Positions 45,982 to 54,726 of a stretch of 64,000 bases of DNA are shown here, piece by piece. The notes under the pieces are model-generated. The model was not told where the DNA came from, made no database searches, and saw nothing but the letters and a program-made list of their open reading frames with translations. This DNA comes from Betaproteobacteria bacterium UBA1934 (GTDB lineage Bacteria; Pseudomonadota; Gammaproteobacteria; Burkholderiales; Rhodocyclaceae): positions 101,163 through 165,162 of the forward strand of contig DDFG01000001.1 in NCBI GenBank assembly GCA_002337055.1, read 5' to 3'. How positions within the stretch are numbered: position 1 is the first letter of the stretch; each line of letters opens with the position of its first letter. The position numbers and the translations under genes are program-made.

Positions 45982-47999
45982 GGGATGTCCTGTGTCCAGG
46001 GTGTGGTGGCGTGCTGCGGTGCTGCGAGTGGTAGCTTCAGGATGACAGTAGTGCCTTGTCCGACCGTGCTTTCAAGCGCAATGCTGCCACCCAGCAGGTT
46101 GGTGGTCAGTGAATGTACGATGCTCAGTCCCAGACCACTGCCACCCTGTCCGAGGCGAGTGGTGAAGAAGGGGTCGAATACGCGGCCGAGGGCTTCGGGT
46201 GGGATGCCACAGCCATTGTCGCTCACGCGGAGTTCGACCGTGTCGTTGCCTTCGGGTTTGCCAGTGATGCGGATCAGACCATGCGACCGTTCGGCAAAGC
46301 CGTGCAACACGGCATTGACGATGAGGTTGGTGAGGATCTGGTCGAGCGGCCCAGGAAAACTGTCGAAACGCAGATTGGGTGCGATCTCGCTTTCGATACG
46401 GTAAGGTGTTTTTTTGTAGGTTGCGCGCAGGGTGATCAACAGTTCGTTGACCAGATCGTCGAGCATGAAAACTCGCCGCTGCGAGCTGGTCTGATCGACT
46501 GCCACGCGCTTGAAGCTGGCGATCAGTTCCGAGGCGCGATGCAGGCTGGCGGTGACGATGGTGGCGGCGTCGCGAGTATTGGTGATGTACTGGTCGAGTG
46601 TCGAACGCTTGATGCGGGTCTGGAGCTCGCGTTCGAAAAGACGGGTCTCCTCTTCCAGTGTGCTGGCCACCAGTAGTGCATTGCCGATGGGCGTGTTCAA
46701 TTCGTGCGCGACACCAGCCACGAGTGAGCCAAGAGCGGCCAGCTTCTCGGTGCGGACGAGCTCGCGCGTGCGGATGCTGACTTCTTGTTCCAGCTTTTCA
46801 TTGAACGATTCAAGCAGGCGGTTTTTCTCCGTGGTTTCCCGAAGCAGGTGCTCGCGCTCGTGAATGCTTTCGCCCAGATCGCGTGCCATGGCCTGAAAGG
46901 AAACCGCCAGTGTGCCGATTTCGTCACCCGAGCGAATGGCCTGAGGAATATCGAAATGGCCCTCGTTGATGCGGTCGACATATTTTGTCAGCCGCCGGAT
47001 CGGCGTCACGATCGCATGGCGGGCGAGAATGACCGCCACGATGGCGAGCAGCGCAATGATGGCGAGCGAGACAAAGCCCATCAGGCGAATGTTATTGGCC
47101 GGTTCGTTGGCCTCCTGTGTATAACCGGTGGTGACGATGTACCAGTCCAGATCGGGGATGTGGCGGAAGAAGGCGTAGCGCTCATGGGGCGAGGTTTCGT
47201 TCTGTCGCTGCCATTGGTAGGTCAGTTTGCCGTTCTTGGTGCGGAAAATTTCCTGCGTCAGATATTTGCCGTCGGGGTTTTGAATATCCGTGACGTTTTG
47301 CCCCTGCAGTTCGGGGTGCACAATCGCGTTGCCCTTGCCGTCGATGATGTAGATGTAGCCCGAACGGTTGATCTTGATGTCGCCGATGGCCTTGCGCAGG
47401 TCTTCGAGGCTGATCAGGTTGGTCAGTTCATCCTTGAACGTGGTGGCGCCGATCACCCATTTGTATGGCTCGAAATAGCGGATGTAGGCCGCCTTGCGGC
47501 GCGGTAGCGGGTCGCCAGGATTCAGCCACTCGTACTCGTGGTAGCCGTTCTTCTGGCGCATCCAGCCCTGGCAGGAAGCGAGGGCGGTGCAATCGCCGCC
47601 GGGCAGATGCTTGTGTACGGCAAGAATCAGGCGAGGTTGTCCGTTCCTGTTCTGATCTTCGACTGCAACGAGGTAACCCGTGGTGCCGATGGTTTGCATC
47701 AGCATGATGCGTGTGGCTTCCCTGCGAGCCTGGGCGTCGGTCATCTCGCCCCGACGGGCCGCCTGTTCGTGGTAGCGGAGGATTTCGACGTTCTTTTCGG
47801 CAATGCCGCGCAGGTAATTTTCGATCGAACCGTTCAGCAAATTCGAGACCGACGTCGATGCGAGGTTGGTCGAATTCTCCAACTCGCGGTACATGTCGTC
47901 CGTCGATTTTCGGATATAGATGTAATTGGCCGCGGTCAGCAGCGCCACCGACAGTACCACTGCCGCCGAGAATAGGCCGATCTTCTGGTTCAGTCTCAT
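45963..47999 (-). CDS. Cache-domain sensor histidine kinase inside the biotin cluster
   Basis: The 678-residue kinase has a transmembrane helix at about 8-28, a long periplasmic double-cache-like sensor (about 30-300; GTTGYLVAVEDQNRNGQP, NGYHEYEWLNPGDPLPR, KAAYIRYFEPYKWVIGATTF, GYIYIIDGKGNAIVHPE), a second helix (305-327), HAMP (about 330-385), a coiled coil, the HisKA box with His near 427 in GVAHELNTPIGN, and a HATPase domain (NLIVNAVLHGF, DNGCGIPPE, GGSGLGLSIV). No receiver domain and no adjacent response regulator are present. It separates bioA from bioF, has a 111 bp gap before it and overlaps bioF by 19 bp. Ligand and partner unknown. Confidence 0.93.
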   Translation of the reverse strand: MRLNQKIGLFSAAVVLSVALLTAANYIYIRKSTDDMYRELENSTNLASTSVSNLLNGSIENYLRGIAEKNVEILRYHEQAARRGEMTDAQARREATRIMLMQTIGTTGYLVAVEDQNRNGQPRLILAVHKHLPGGDCTALASCQGWMRQKNGYHEYEWLNPGDPLPRRKAAYIRYFEPYKWVIGATTFKDELTNLISLEDLRKAIGDIKINRSGYIYIIDGKGNAIVHPELQGQNVTDIQNPDGKYLTQEIFRTKNGKLTYQWQRQNETSPHERYAFFRHIPDLDWYIVTTGYTQEANEPANNIRLMGFVSLAIIALLAIVAVILARHAIVTPIRRLTKYVDRINEGHFDIPQAIRSGDEIGTLAVSFQAMARDLGESIHEREHLLRETTEKNRLLESFNEKLEQEVSIRTRELVRTEKLAALGSLVAGVAHELNTPIGNALLVASTLEEETRLFERELQTRIKRSTLDQYITNTRDAATIVTASLHRASELIASFKRVAVDQTSSQRRVFMLDDLVNELLITLRATYKKTPYRIESEIAPNLRFDSFPGPLDQILTNLIVNAVLHGFAERSHGLIRITGKPEGNDTVELRVSDNGCGIPPEALGRVFDPFFTTRLGQGGSGLGLSIVHSLTTNLLGGSIALESTVGQGTTVILKLPLAAPQHATTPWTQDIPWLPPL

Positions 48000-48110
48000 T
48001 CGTGGGTCCGCTAAGTCTTCGAGCCGCGCCGTGGTCCTCGATCACCCGATTATGCACCCCGGCAGAATGTTGCGGAAACGTTTCGAGGGCCGGGCAGGTG
48101 TGAGGGGGCT

Positions 48111-49439
48111 CTATTCGAGCGCCGTCGTTAACGCAAGTTCCAGCGCGGTGGTGGTCGCATGTGCCAGATGCCGGATCTCGGTGTCGTCCAGGATGTAGGG
48201 CGGCATCCAATAGACCGTGTTGCCGAGAGGCCGTATCAGCGCGCCTTGCGATAGCGCGGCTCGATAAAAACGTCGACTGAAACCCGGATCAGATTCGACA
48301 TCAAAGGCCAGGATCATCCCGCGCTGGCGCGGATGGCGCACGCGCGGATGCGCGGAAAGCGGCGCCATCGCCTTGCCCAGCTTGTGGGCAAGGGTGCGGT
48401 TGGCGTTGAGAACGTCGTTGTCGGCAAAGATGTCGAGCGTTGCCAGCGCGGCGCGGCAGGCCAAAGGGTTGCCGGTGTAGGAATGCGAATGCAGAAATGC
48501 GCGCGCCGTGGTGTCGTCGTAGAACTCGGCATAGATCGCATCGCCCGAGAGCACGATGGAAAGCGGCAGGTAGCCGCCGGAAATGCCCTTGGAAAGACAA
48601 AGCAGGTCCGGTCGGATGCTAGCCTGTTCGTGCGCGAAAAAAGTGCCGGTGCGGCCGCAGCCGACGGCGATTTCGTCGCAAATCAGGTGCACCTCGTAAC
48701 GGTCGCACAGCGCGCGGGCCAGACGCAGGTACTCCGGGTCCGACATTGCCATGCCGCCAGCGCCCTGGACCAGCGGCTCGACGATCAACGCGGCGGTGGT
48801 TGCGTGATGGGTGGCAAGATGTGCTTCCAGCGCGGCGGCGGCGCGGTGGGCAACGTCAACGGCGGTTTCGCCCGCTTCTGCCAGACGAAAGTCGGGGGAG
48901 GGTACGACGGCGGCGCCCCGCACCAGCGGCGCATAGGCCTCCCGAAAAAGCGAGACATCGGTCACTGCCAGCGCACCCACTGTTTCGCCGTGGTAACCGC
49001 CCTCCAGGCAGATGAATCCGTTTTTTTCCGGGCGCCCCCGGTTGCGCCAGTAATGCGCACTCATCTTCAGTGCGATTTCGGTGGCGCTTGCGCCGTCGGA
49101 AGCGAAAAAGGCGTGGCCCAGCTCGCCGCCGGTCAGCGCGGCAAGCCGTTCGGCAAGTTCCACCGCGGGAGCATGGGTGAAGCCCGCCAGCATGGCGTGT
49201 TCAAGGCGGTCGAGTTGATCGCGGATGGCCGCGTTGATACGCGGATTGGTGTGACCAAAGAGGTTAACCCACCACGAACTGATGCCATCGAGATAACGCC
49301 TACCCTCGAAATCAACCAGCCAGGCGCCTTCACCACGGGCAATGGGCAACAAGGGCAGATCCTGCGCGTGTTGCTTCATTTGTGTGCAGGGATGCCAGAC
49401 TGCGGCGACGCTGCGCGCCAGAAGATCGGAGTTGCTCAT
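48111..49439 (-). CDS. bioA: Adenosylmethionine-8-amino-7-oxononanoate aminotransferase
   Basis: BioA transfers an amino group from S-adenosylmethionine to 8-amino-7-oxononanoate. The 442-residue class III aminotransferase shows VWHPCTQMKQH near the N-terminus, SSWWVNLFGHTNP, FFASDGASATEIALKMSAHYW, ICDEIAVGCGRTG and the cofactor lysine at about 284 in LSKGISGGYLPLS. ATG 49439 starts MSNSDLLARSVAAV; the longer frame runs through DUF2863. A gap of 111 bp separates it from the kinase. Confidence 0.96.
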   Translation of the reverse strand: MSNSDLLARSVAAVWHPCTQMKQHAQDLPLLPIARGEGAWLVDFEGRRYLDGISSWWVNLFGHTNPRINAAIRDQLDRLEHAMLAGFTHAPAVELAERLAALTGGELGHAFFASDGASATEIALKMSAHYWRNRGRPEKNGFICLEGGYHGETVGALAVTDVSLFREAYAPLVRGAAVVPSPDFRLAEAGETAVDVAHRAAAALEAHLATHHATTAALIVEPLVQGAGGMAMSDPEYLRLARALCDRYEVHLICDEIAVGCGRTGTFFAHEQASIRPDLLCLSKGISGGYLPLSIVLSGDAIYAEFYDDTTARAFLHSHSYTGNPLACRAALATLDIFADNDVLNANRTLAHKLGKAMAPLSAHPRVRHPRQRGMILAFDVESDPGFSRRFYRAALSQGALIRPLGNTVYWMPPYILDDTEIRHLAHATTTALELALTTALE

Positions 49440-49461
49440 CGGCCGCTGTGGAAAAGGCGAA

Positions 49462-50640
49462 TCAATGCAGAACCGGCGGTTGGCCGCCCTCGTGCGTTTG
49501 CTCTGGCAGTTCGGCGTGAACCAGTTCGCCTTCGGCGTCCGGATACATCGGCGCGCCGCAGTCGTCGCAAAATTCCATCGGAAAGCGGTGGTCGAGGAAG
49601 AGCACATCCTTGACCCCCACCTCGCGCAGCACATTTTCGATCTCGCCGGCTGCGTCGGTCGCTTCGTCTTCGCTGCCCAGCAGCGGCCAGACGACGCCGT
49701 GGTAGGTGGCTTCCTTATCCTTGGGCCCAAAGCCGACGCGGTATTCTTCCATGCGGCGGTCATAGAAGGGGCCGACCACCGTCTTGAGATCGGCGGGCAT
49801 TATCCCCAGCGTGGTTTGCAGGAAAGCCACCGAGGCCTTCACCGAATAGGGACGCGAATCCCGATCAGCGGCGCGACAGGCGGCGTGATAGGCATCGGGC
49901 AACAAGGGTTGCCAGGCGCAACCGGTGAGCACGGGTTCGAGATTGGGAGTGCCCTGGCGTATCCATTCCTTCAGTGCGCTTTCCTTGCTGCCGTCCGCTT
50001 CATTCCAGCGGAATGGCGCGGTACCGGCGGGCAGCGCAATGGCGCCGACCAAATAGCGAACATCGGACAAAAAGCGGTTGGTTTCGGGCATGCCCTGCGT
50101 ATCGACGTTGAGGTGGCGATGGGCCAATGCCGCCATCCCCAGTTCCCGCATCAGCAGCCAGGTGTCGCAAAAGCTGCGCGGCAACTGGTCGGGGCTGAAC
50201 AGGAAATCGGCGAGCGCGACGCGTGCCTCCTTGCCGAAGGCGTGGGCGCCGAGTTGCACGCCCAGCGCTTGCACAGTGCTCATCGGCAGGGTACCGGAGG
50301 GGATCGAAAAGCGGGACCAGGCGAGAATGGGGGCGGTAAATAGCACCACTTCCCAGATTTTGCCGTCGGCATCGAAGCGGCTTGTTTCCGCGCGCGATTC
50401 GACCATGTCGGCCAGTTCGTCGTGCGCGCGCGGATGACTTTCGAAGAGAATGTCAAGCGCGGCATTGAGATCGTCCTCGGCCCCGTGCTGGAGCAGTTTG
50501 TCGATCAGATCGGCGAGTTGTCTTTCCCAGTAGGTATCTTCGATCTTGCCGCCGGATTCGGAAAGCCCGGTGGCAAGACGCTGGAGTTCGGCGACATCGC
50601 GCGAAATGCGGTCGCGCGAGGCAAAGCGGGTACGTTTCAT
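49462..50640 (-). CDS. DUF2863 protein
   Basis: The 392-residue cytoplasmic protein matches the betaproteobacterial DUF2863 pattern as I recall it: RDVAELQRLATGLSESGGKIEDTYWERQL at the N-terminus and a C-terminal CDDCGAPMYPDAEGE segment with a possible metal-binding Cys pair. No enzymatic motif is recognised. It lies 22 bp before bioA, so it probably shares a transcript with bioA, but a role in biotin metabolism is not shown. Confidence 0.85.
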   Translation of the reverse strand: MKRTRFASRDRISRDVAELQRLATGLSESGGKIEDTYWERQLADLIDKLLQHGAEDDLNAALDILFESHPRAHDELADMVESRAETSRFDADGKIWEVVLFTAPILAWSRFSIPSGTLPMSTVQALGVQLGAHAFGKEARVALADFLFSPDQLPRSFCDTWLLMRELGMAALAHRHLNVDTQGMPETNRFLSDVRYLVGAIALPAGTAPFRWNEADGSKESALKEWIRQGTPNLEPVLTGCAWQPLLPDAYHAACRAADRDSRPYSVKASVAFLQTTLGIMPADLKTVVGPFYDRRMEEYRVGFGPKDKEATYHGVVWPLLGSEDEATDAAGEIENVLREVGVKDVLFLDHRFPMEFCDDCGAPMYPDAEGELVHAELPEQTHEGGQPPVLH

Positions 50641-50939
50641 GGCTTTTCCGGTCTATCGATCAACCTATCATTATACCCCGCCGGTGGGGTGCGTTCCGAT
50701 TGGGGGCATGTTTGTGCGGAGGGTTTACGGCGATAGGACGGATGGACTATTACGCAATCCTGTCTTGTTGGGGGCGGCGTCATGCTGGGGTATTTAGTTA
50801 GCGATTTGACGACAGGTTGACGCTTCCGAACCAAGTTCGCGATATCGCCGCCAGAGCCGAGTTCATCTCGGGACAAAGCTGTTCTGCTATACCGGTGCGC
50901 GTGGCAAAATGCGCTATCGACACTACTTGGCTCCCTATT
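50641..50939. other. Intergenic region between DUF2863 and yaaA
   Basis: This 299 bp divergent spacer contains a small hairpin (ACCCC-N6-GGGGT, 50675-50690) and AT-richer stretches that must hold promoters for both neighbours, but no convincing -35/-10 pair or regulator site stands out. The open frame through it toward yaaA is atypical in composition and not supported. Confidence 0.5.
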
Positions 50940-51719
50940 ATGCTGTTGGTAATTTCGCCTTCAAAATCACTGAGCGATGTTTCAGAGCGTTCGCGGTCAA
51001 ATTGGCGCGAACCCCGCTTCCTGGACTACTCGGCCCAATTAGTAGACCGTCTTCGCGAGCTCTCGCCTGCCGAACTGGCTGTTTTGATGGGGATTTCCGA
51101 TCCGCTGGCCTTGCTCAACTTTCAGCGTTTCGAGGCTTGGCAGCGGCCGTTTACGCTTGAAAATGCGCAACCCGCGCTGTTCCTGTTTTCGGGCGATGTT
51201 TACGAGGGCTTGCAGGCCGCGACGATGAACGAGGCGGACGTTACCTTTGCGCAATCTCATCTGCGCATTCTTTCGGGTTTGTACGGCGTTCTGCGGCCGA
51301 CCGATCTGATGCAGGCCTACCGGCTGGAAATGGGAACCCGTCTGAGCAACCCGCGCGGCAAGGATTTGTACGCCTTCTGGGGCGATACACTGCGCCGCTC
51401 GGTGGAGGAGGAACTTGCCGCGCAGTCCTGCCCTGTGCTGGTGAATCTCGCCTCGGAAGAATATTTCAAGGCCTTGCAACCCAAGAAGCTGACGGTCCCG
51501 GTTGTGCAGCCGGTTTTCGAGGAATGGCAGAACGGTCGCTACCGGATTGTCAGCTTCTTTGCCAAGCGTGCGCGAGGCCTGATGGCACGCTATGCCATCG
51601 ACCAACGCCTGGATGCGCCCGAGGGATTACGCGATTTCGATCGGGAAGGGTACGCCTACGCGCCGGAGGTATCCGACGAACAACATTGGGTTTTCCGCCG
51701 TCGCCGCGACCGCCTATGA
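50940..51719 (+). CDS. yaaA: Peroxide stress protein YaaA
   Basis: YaaA limits intracellular free iron and oxidative DNA damage under peroxide stress and has DNA-binding features in E. coli. The 259-residue protein begins MLLVISPSKSLSD and contains the conserved LYGVLRPTDLMQAYRLEMGTRL and LVNLASEEYF. ATG 50940 is chosen because the 41 residues of the longer frame are unlike the family. No OxyR site is evident upstream. Confidence 0.94.
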   Translation: MLLVISPSKSLSDVSERSRSNWREPRFLDYSAQLVDRLRELSPAELAVLMGISDPLALLNFQRFEAWQRPFTLENAQPALFLFSGDVYEGLQAATMNEADVTFAQSHLRILSGLYGVLRPTDLMQAYRLEMGTRLSNPRGKDLYAFWGDTLRRSVEEELAAQSCPVLVNLASEEYFKALQPKKLTVPVVQPVFEEWQNGRYRIVSFFAKRARGLMARYAIDQRLDAPEGLRDFDREGYAYAPEVSDEQHWVFRRRRDRL

Positions 51720-51751
51720 TGAAAATGTTGTCCCCTCTGAGGAGTTTCGCC

Positions 51752-52075
51752 ATGCGTTCTGCACTCGTTCTTCTTGCCTTGTTACCGCTCTCCGCGCTGG
51801 CTCAGTACCAGGCGCCCGAGCCGCCCTTGTATCCCTACAAGAAATCCGCGCCCCCGCCAGCCGTTGTGTATGAGTCAGAGCAAAGCGCCGTGCCGACCGA
51901 TGGTACCGCCATGGAGCGCAAACTCCGGCGCGAGCAGCGCCAGCGTGCCTATGAGAATCCCGCTCCCACGGTTATCTATCGGGATCGGGGTCGCGACCGG
52001 CCGACGGTGATCGTCGGCCCCGACGGCACGCGCGTGTGTACCGATGCCTACGGCCGCACGGTGGTGTGCTGGTAG
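51752..52075 (+). CDS. Small secreted hypothetical protein
   Basis: The 107-residue protein has a signal peptide (about 1-18, cleavage LSALA) and a Pro/Tyr/Arg-rich mature part with no named domain; the end GPDGTRVCTDAYGRTVVCW has two Cys that could form a disulphide in the periplasm. ATG 51752 has GAGGAG at 8 bases; three ATG/TTG codons further upstream lack such a site. The last 28 bp overlap the convergent PIN gene. Confidence 0.75.
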   Translation: MRSALVLLALLPLSALAQYQAPEPPLYPYKKSAPPPAVVYESEQSAVPTDGTAMERKLRREQRQRAYENPAPTVIYRDRGRDRPTVIVGPDGTRVCTDAYGRTVVCW

Positions 52076-52524
52076 ATTGCGGCGTGTTCGGCGTCGGGCC
52101 GGCCCAGTTCCGCGCTGGCAGCGCCGGGCGCCAGAATGCGAAAGCCCAGACCCTTTGTCCTCGCCAGGATCAGCAGCGCTTTGTCCTTGCTGATCAGCCA
52201 GTCAGCGCGGACGCGGGTAGCCAATTCGAGGAATTTCTGGTCGTCGGGGTCGCGGCAGCGCGGAAGTGGCCATACGGGAGCGGCGTTTGTCGACGCGCAA
52301 TGCGCCAGTTGGCGGTAGCGCGCACACAGCGCAGCCCCTGCGTCGGCATCGAGCTTCAATTCCGGATAGCCGCTCACCCGCTGGAGTTCGGCAAGGGTCG
52401 CCTCGTCCACCCAGCATTCGGCCGATCCGTCCGTCAAGGCCGCGAGCAAGGGGCGGGCGGCCGCATCGTCAAAATGCAGCAGATCGAGAACGACATTGGT
52501 GTCGAGAACGAGGCGGAGGGGCAT
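52048..52524 (-). CDS. PIN-domain protein (COG1569-like putative RNase)
   Basis: The 158-residue protein shows the PIN catalytic acids in order: LVLDTNVVLDLL (Asp near 8), an acidic DEATLAEL near 40, CRDPDDQKFLELA near 110 and ADWLISKDKALL near 127. This resembles toxin components annotated as PIN-family, but no antitoxin gene is adjacent on the same strand, and it overlaps the secreted-protein gene at its 3' end. It may be a solitary housekeeping-type PIN protein. The longer frame upstream runs antisense through dusC. Confidence 0.85.
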   Translation of the reverse strand: MPLRLVLDTNVVLDLLHFDDAAARPLLAALTDGSAECWVDEATLAELQRVSGYPELKLDADAGAALCARYRQLAHCASTNAAPVWPLPRCRDPDDQKFLELATRVRADWLISKDKALLILARTKGLGFRILAPGAASAELGRPDAEHAAIYQHTTVRP

Positions 52525-52569
52525 ATCGGGCCGGATTATAATCGCGCGCTTCCGAATTGCCTTGCCGCC

Positions 52570-53544
52570 ATGTCCCGAATTCTTCTTGCCCCGATGGAGG
52601 GGCTTGCCGACGAAATCCTGCGCGATGTGCTGACCCGGTTTGGCGGTTACGACTGGTGCATGTGCGAGTTCATCCGCGTTTCCGACACCGTCTTGCCCAA
52701 TCGCGCCTTTCGCCGCGTCTGCCCGGAAATATCGAACGGCAGCCGCACCGCTGCCGGCACGCCGGTACGTTTGCAGTTGATGGGTTGCGAGCCCGACGTG
52801 CTGGCGGCCAACGCCGCTCGGGTCGCGGCGCTGCGTCCGGCGGGCATCGACCTCAACTTCGGCTGCCCGGCGCCGCTGGTCAATCGCAAACGCGGAGGTG
52901 CGGCGCTGCTGGACGAACCCGAACTGCTGGCGCGGATCGCCGCCGCCGTGCGTGCGGCGGTTCCTACCGATCTGCCGTTCACCGCCAAGATGCGGCTCGG
53001 GATCGACGACGCGGGCCGGGCCATCGAATGTGCGCAGGCGCTGGCTTCCGGCGGCATTGACGAGTTGATCGTGCATGGCCGCACGCGCGCCGATTTCTAC
53101 CGGCCGCCGGCGCGTTACGACTGGATCGCCCGCGTGCGCGAGGCGGTGGCCGTGCCGGTCATCGCCAATGGCGAAGTGTGGACGCAAGAGGATTATGCAC
53201 GCTGCCGTACCGAAACAGGCTGTGCCGATGTCATGCTCGGTCGCGGCGCCATCGCCGATCCCCTGCTGATCCGGCGTTTGCGCGGAGAGGTGGCGGAGGA
53301 GGCGAGCGATGAATGGGCGGCCGAAATCGCGCCCGCCGTGGCGGCGTTCTGGCGTGCGGTGCGGGCCAAGGTCACGGCGCGACAGGCGCCCGGGCGGCTC
53401 AAACAATGGCTGGGCTATTTGAAACGCCGTTGGCCGGAGGCCGCCGTTTTGCATCACGAGATTCGCCCGTTGAGTCATGCCGACGAGGTCGATGGCCGAC
53501 TCGCCGCTGCCGGGCTGGATGTGGCGGAAAGGCAGGTGCGATGA
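52570..53544 (+). CDS. dusC: tRNA-dihydrouridine(16) synthase DusC
   Basis: This FMN enzyme reduces U16 in the tRNA D-loop. The 324-residue protein starts SRILLAPMEGLADEILRDVLTRFGGYDWCMCEFIRV and carries the catalytic Cys in DLNFGCPAPLVNRKRGGAALL, then TAKMRLG, LIVHGRTR and IANGEVW for FMN binding. The N-terminal sequence is DusC-like rather than DusA or DusB. Its stop overlaps the next methyltransferase ATG by 4 bp. Confidence 0.92.
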   Translation: MSRILLAPMEGLADEILRDVLTRFGGYDWCMCEFIRVSDTVLPNRAFRRVCPEISNGSRTAAGTPVRLQLMGCEPDVLAANAARVAALRPAGIDLNFGCPAPLVNRKRGGAALLDEPELLARIAAAVRAAVPTDLPFTAKMRLGIDDAGRAIECAQALASGGIDELIVHGRTRADFYRPPARYDWIARVREAVAVPVIANGEVWTQEDYARCRTETGCADVMLGRGAIADPLLIRRLRGEVAEEASDEWAAEIAPAVAAFWRAVRAKVTARQAPGRLKQWLGYLKRRWPEAAVLHHEIRPLSHADEVDGRLAAAGLDVAERQVR

Positions 53545-54221
53545 ACGGCAATTCCCGCGAAATCACCAGCGCCCAGAGCGACGTGCATCGAGATCTGGCC
53601 GCGCTGGTCCGGCGCCATGCCGAACATCCTTTTCAAAAACCTATCCTGGACCACAACCGCGCCGCTTTTGTCGAGGCTTCGCGTGCCTGGCTCGGCTGGC
53701 GCGACGGCGCGCCGCTGATACTCGATTCGGGCTGCGGCGTGGGCTGGAGCACGCTCAAGCTGGCGAAACATTTTCGGACGCATTTCGTCATCGGCGTCGA
53801 CCAATCCGCCGACCGGCTGGCGCGCGGCAAACCGCTGGAACTGCCGGCCAATGCCGTTTTCGTCCGCGCCGATTTGATCGATTTCTGGCGGCTGATGCGT
53901 GGCGCCGGCATCCGACTGGAGCGTCACTACCTCTTGTATCCCAACCCTTGGCCCAAAATCGGTCACCTTGGCCGGCGCTGGCACGGTCACCCAGTGTTTC
54001 CGGCCATGCTGGCGCTCGGCGGACGGCTGGAATGCCGCAGCAACTGGTCGATCTACATTGCTGAACTGGCCCAGGCTGTTTATCAACTTACCGGTCATGT
54101 CGTGATGACCGACGTCGTGCACGCCAACGGCGAGCCGCTGACACCCTTCGAGGCCAAGTACGCCGCCTCCGGCCAAACGCTCTACCGTGCCGTTGTCGAC
54201 CTGCGCGAAGCGGGTGACTGA
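53541..54221 (+). CDS. TrmB-like SAM-dependent tRNA methyltransferase
   Basis: The 226-residue protein resembles tRNA (guanine-46-N7)-methyltransferase: a SAM-binding ILDSGCGVGWSTLKLA and the TrmB motif YPNPWPKIGHLGRRWHGHP. The C-terminal end is short and the usual Asp/Thr-rich TrmB tail is less clear, so it may be a divergent paralogue. It overlaps dusC as ATGA, pairing two tRNA-modification functions. Target nucleoside not established. Confidence 0.85.
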   Translation: MNGNSREITSAQSDVHRDLAALVRRHAEHPFQKPILDHNRAAFVEASRAWLGWRDGAPLILDSGCGVGWSTLKLAKHFRTHFVIGVDQSADRLARGKPLELPANAVFVRADLIDFWRLMRGAGIRLERHYLLYPNPWPKIGHLGRRWHGHPVFPAMLALGGRLECRSNWSIYIAELAQAVYQLTGHVVMTDVVHANGEPLTPFEAKYAASGQTLYRAVVDLREAGD

Positions 54222-54241
54222 ATCATTTCGGCTCGCCCTGT

Positions 54242-54703
54242 TCAGGCGGCGAAATAGGCCGCTTCCAGCGCAGCGACGTCAAGTTTGACCATGCCGTGCA
54301 TAGCCCGGAGGACAGCCTGCACCCGCACAGCGTCGGCGTCTTGCAGCAGTTCCATGAAGCGGCGCGGCACGATCTGCCACGAAAGCCCGAAGGGGTCGGT
54401 GATCCAGCCGCACTGCACCGGTTGCCCGCCGGCGCGGACGATGGCCTCCCAGTAACGGTCGACTTCGGCTTGATCGGCGCAATCGAGAAACAACGAGAAG
54501 CTATCGGAGAAGCGAAAATACTCCCCGCCATTGTAGGCTATGAAGACTTGTCCGACCAGCGTGAACTCGGCGGAAGTCACCGGGCCATCTTCGCCCGTTT
54601 TCGCAAGACGGCGCACGCTGGTGTCCGGAAAGGTCGTGGTGTAAAACTCGAGTGCCTGCTCAAGCTGGTTATTGAACATCAGAAACGGCGTGATTTTGGG
54701 CAT
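54242..54703 (-). CDS. VOC-family (PhnB-like) protein
   Basis: The 153-residue protein begins MPKITPFLMFNNQLEQALEFYTTTFPDTSV and shows the PhnB-like glyoxalase/bleomycin-resistance fold (AEFTLVGQVFIAYNGGEYFRF, CGWITDPFGLSWQIVPRR). ATG 54703 has GGAG at good spacing; an ATG 12 bases upstream is less well placed. It follows TetR in a YCII-TetR-VOC set. Substrate unknown. Confidence 0.88.
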   Translation of the reverse strand: MPKITPFLMFNNQLEQALEFYTTTFPDTSVRRLAKTGEDGPVTSAEFTLVGQVFIAYNGGEYFRFSDSFSLFLDCADQAEVDRYWEAIVRAGGQPVQCGWITDPFGLSWQIVPRRFMELLQDADAVRVQAVLRAMHGMVKLDVAALEAAYFAA

Positions 54704-54726
54704 GAGATTCTCCATGAACGAAGGCC

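Noticed and set aside
48333..49613. Plus-strand open frame of 426 codons
   Set aside because: Antisense to bioA and DUF2863, both of which have clear family motifs.
50817..50939. 41-residue N-terminal extension of yaaA
   Set aside because: YaaA proteins begin with MLLVISPSKS; the extension is atypical and covers the divergent promoter region.
54223..54531. 102-codon minus-strand open frame
   Set aside because: Alternative frame within the VOC gene; the VOC reading has the family motifs and a ribosome-binding site.
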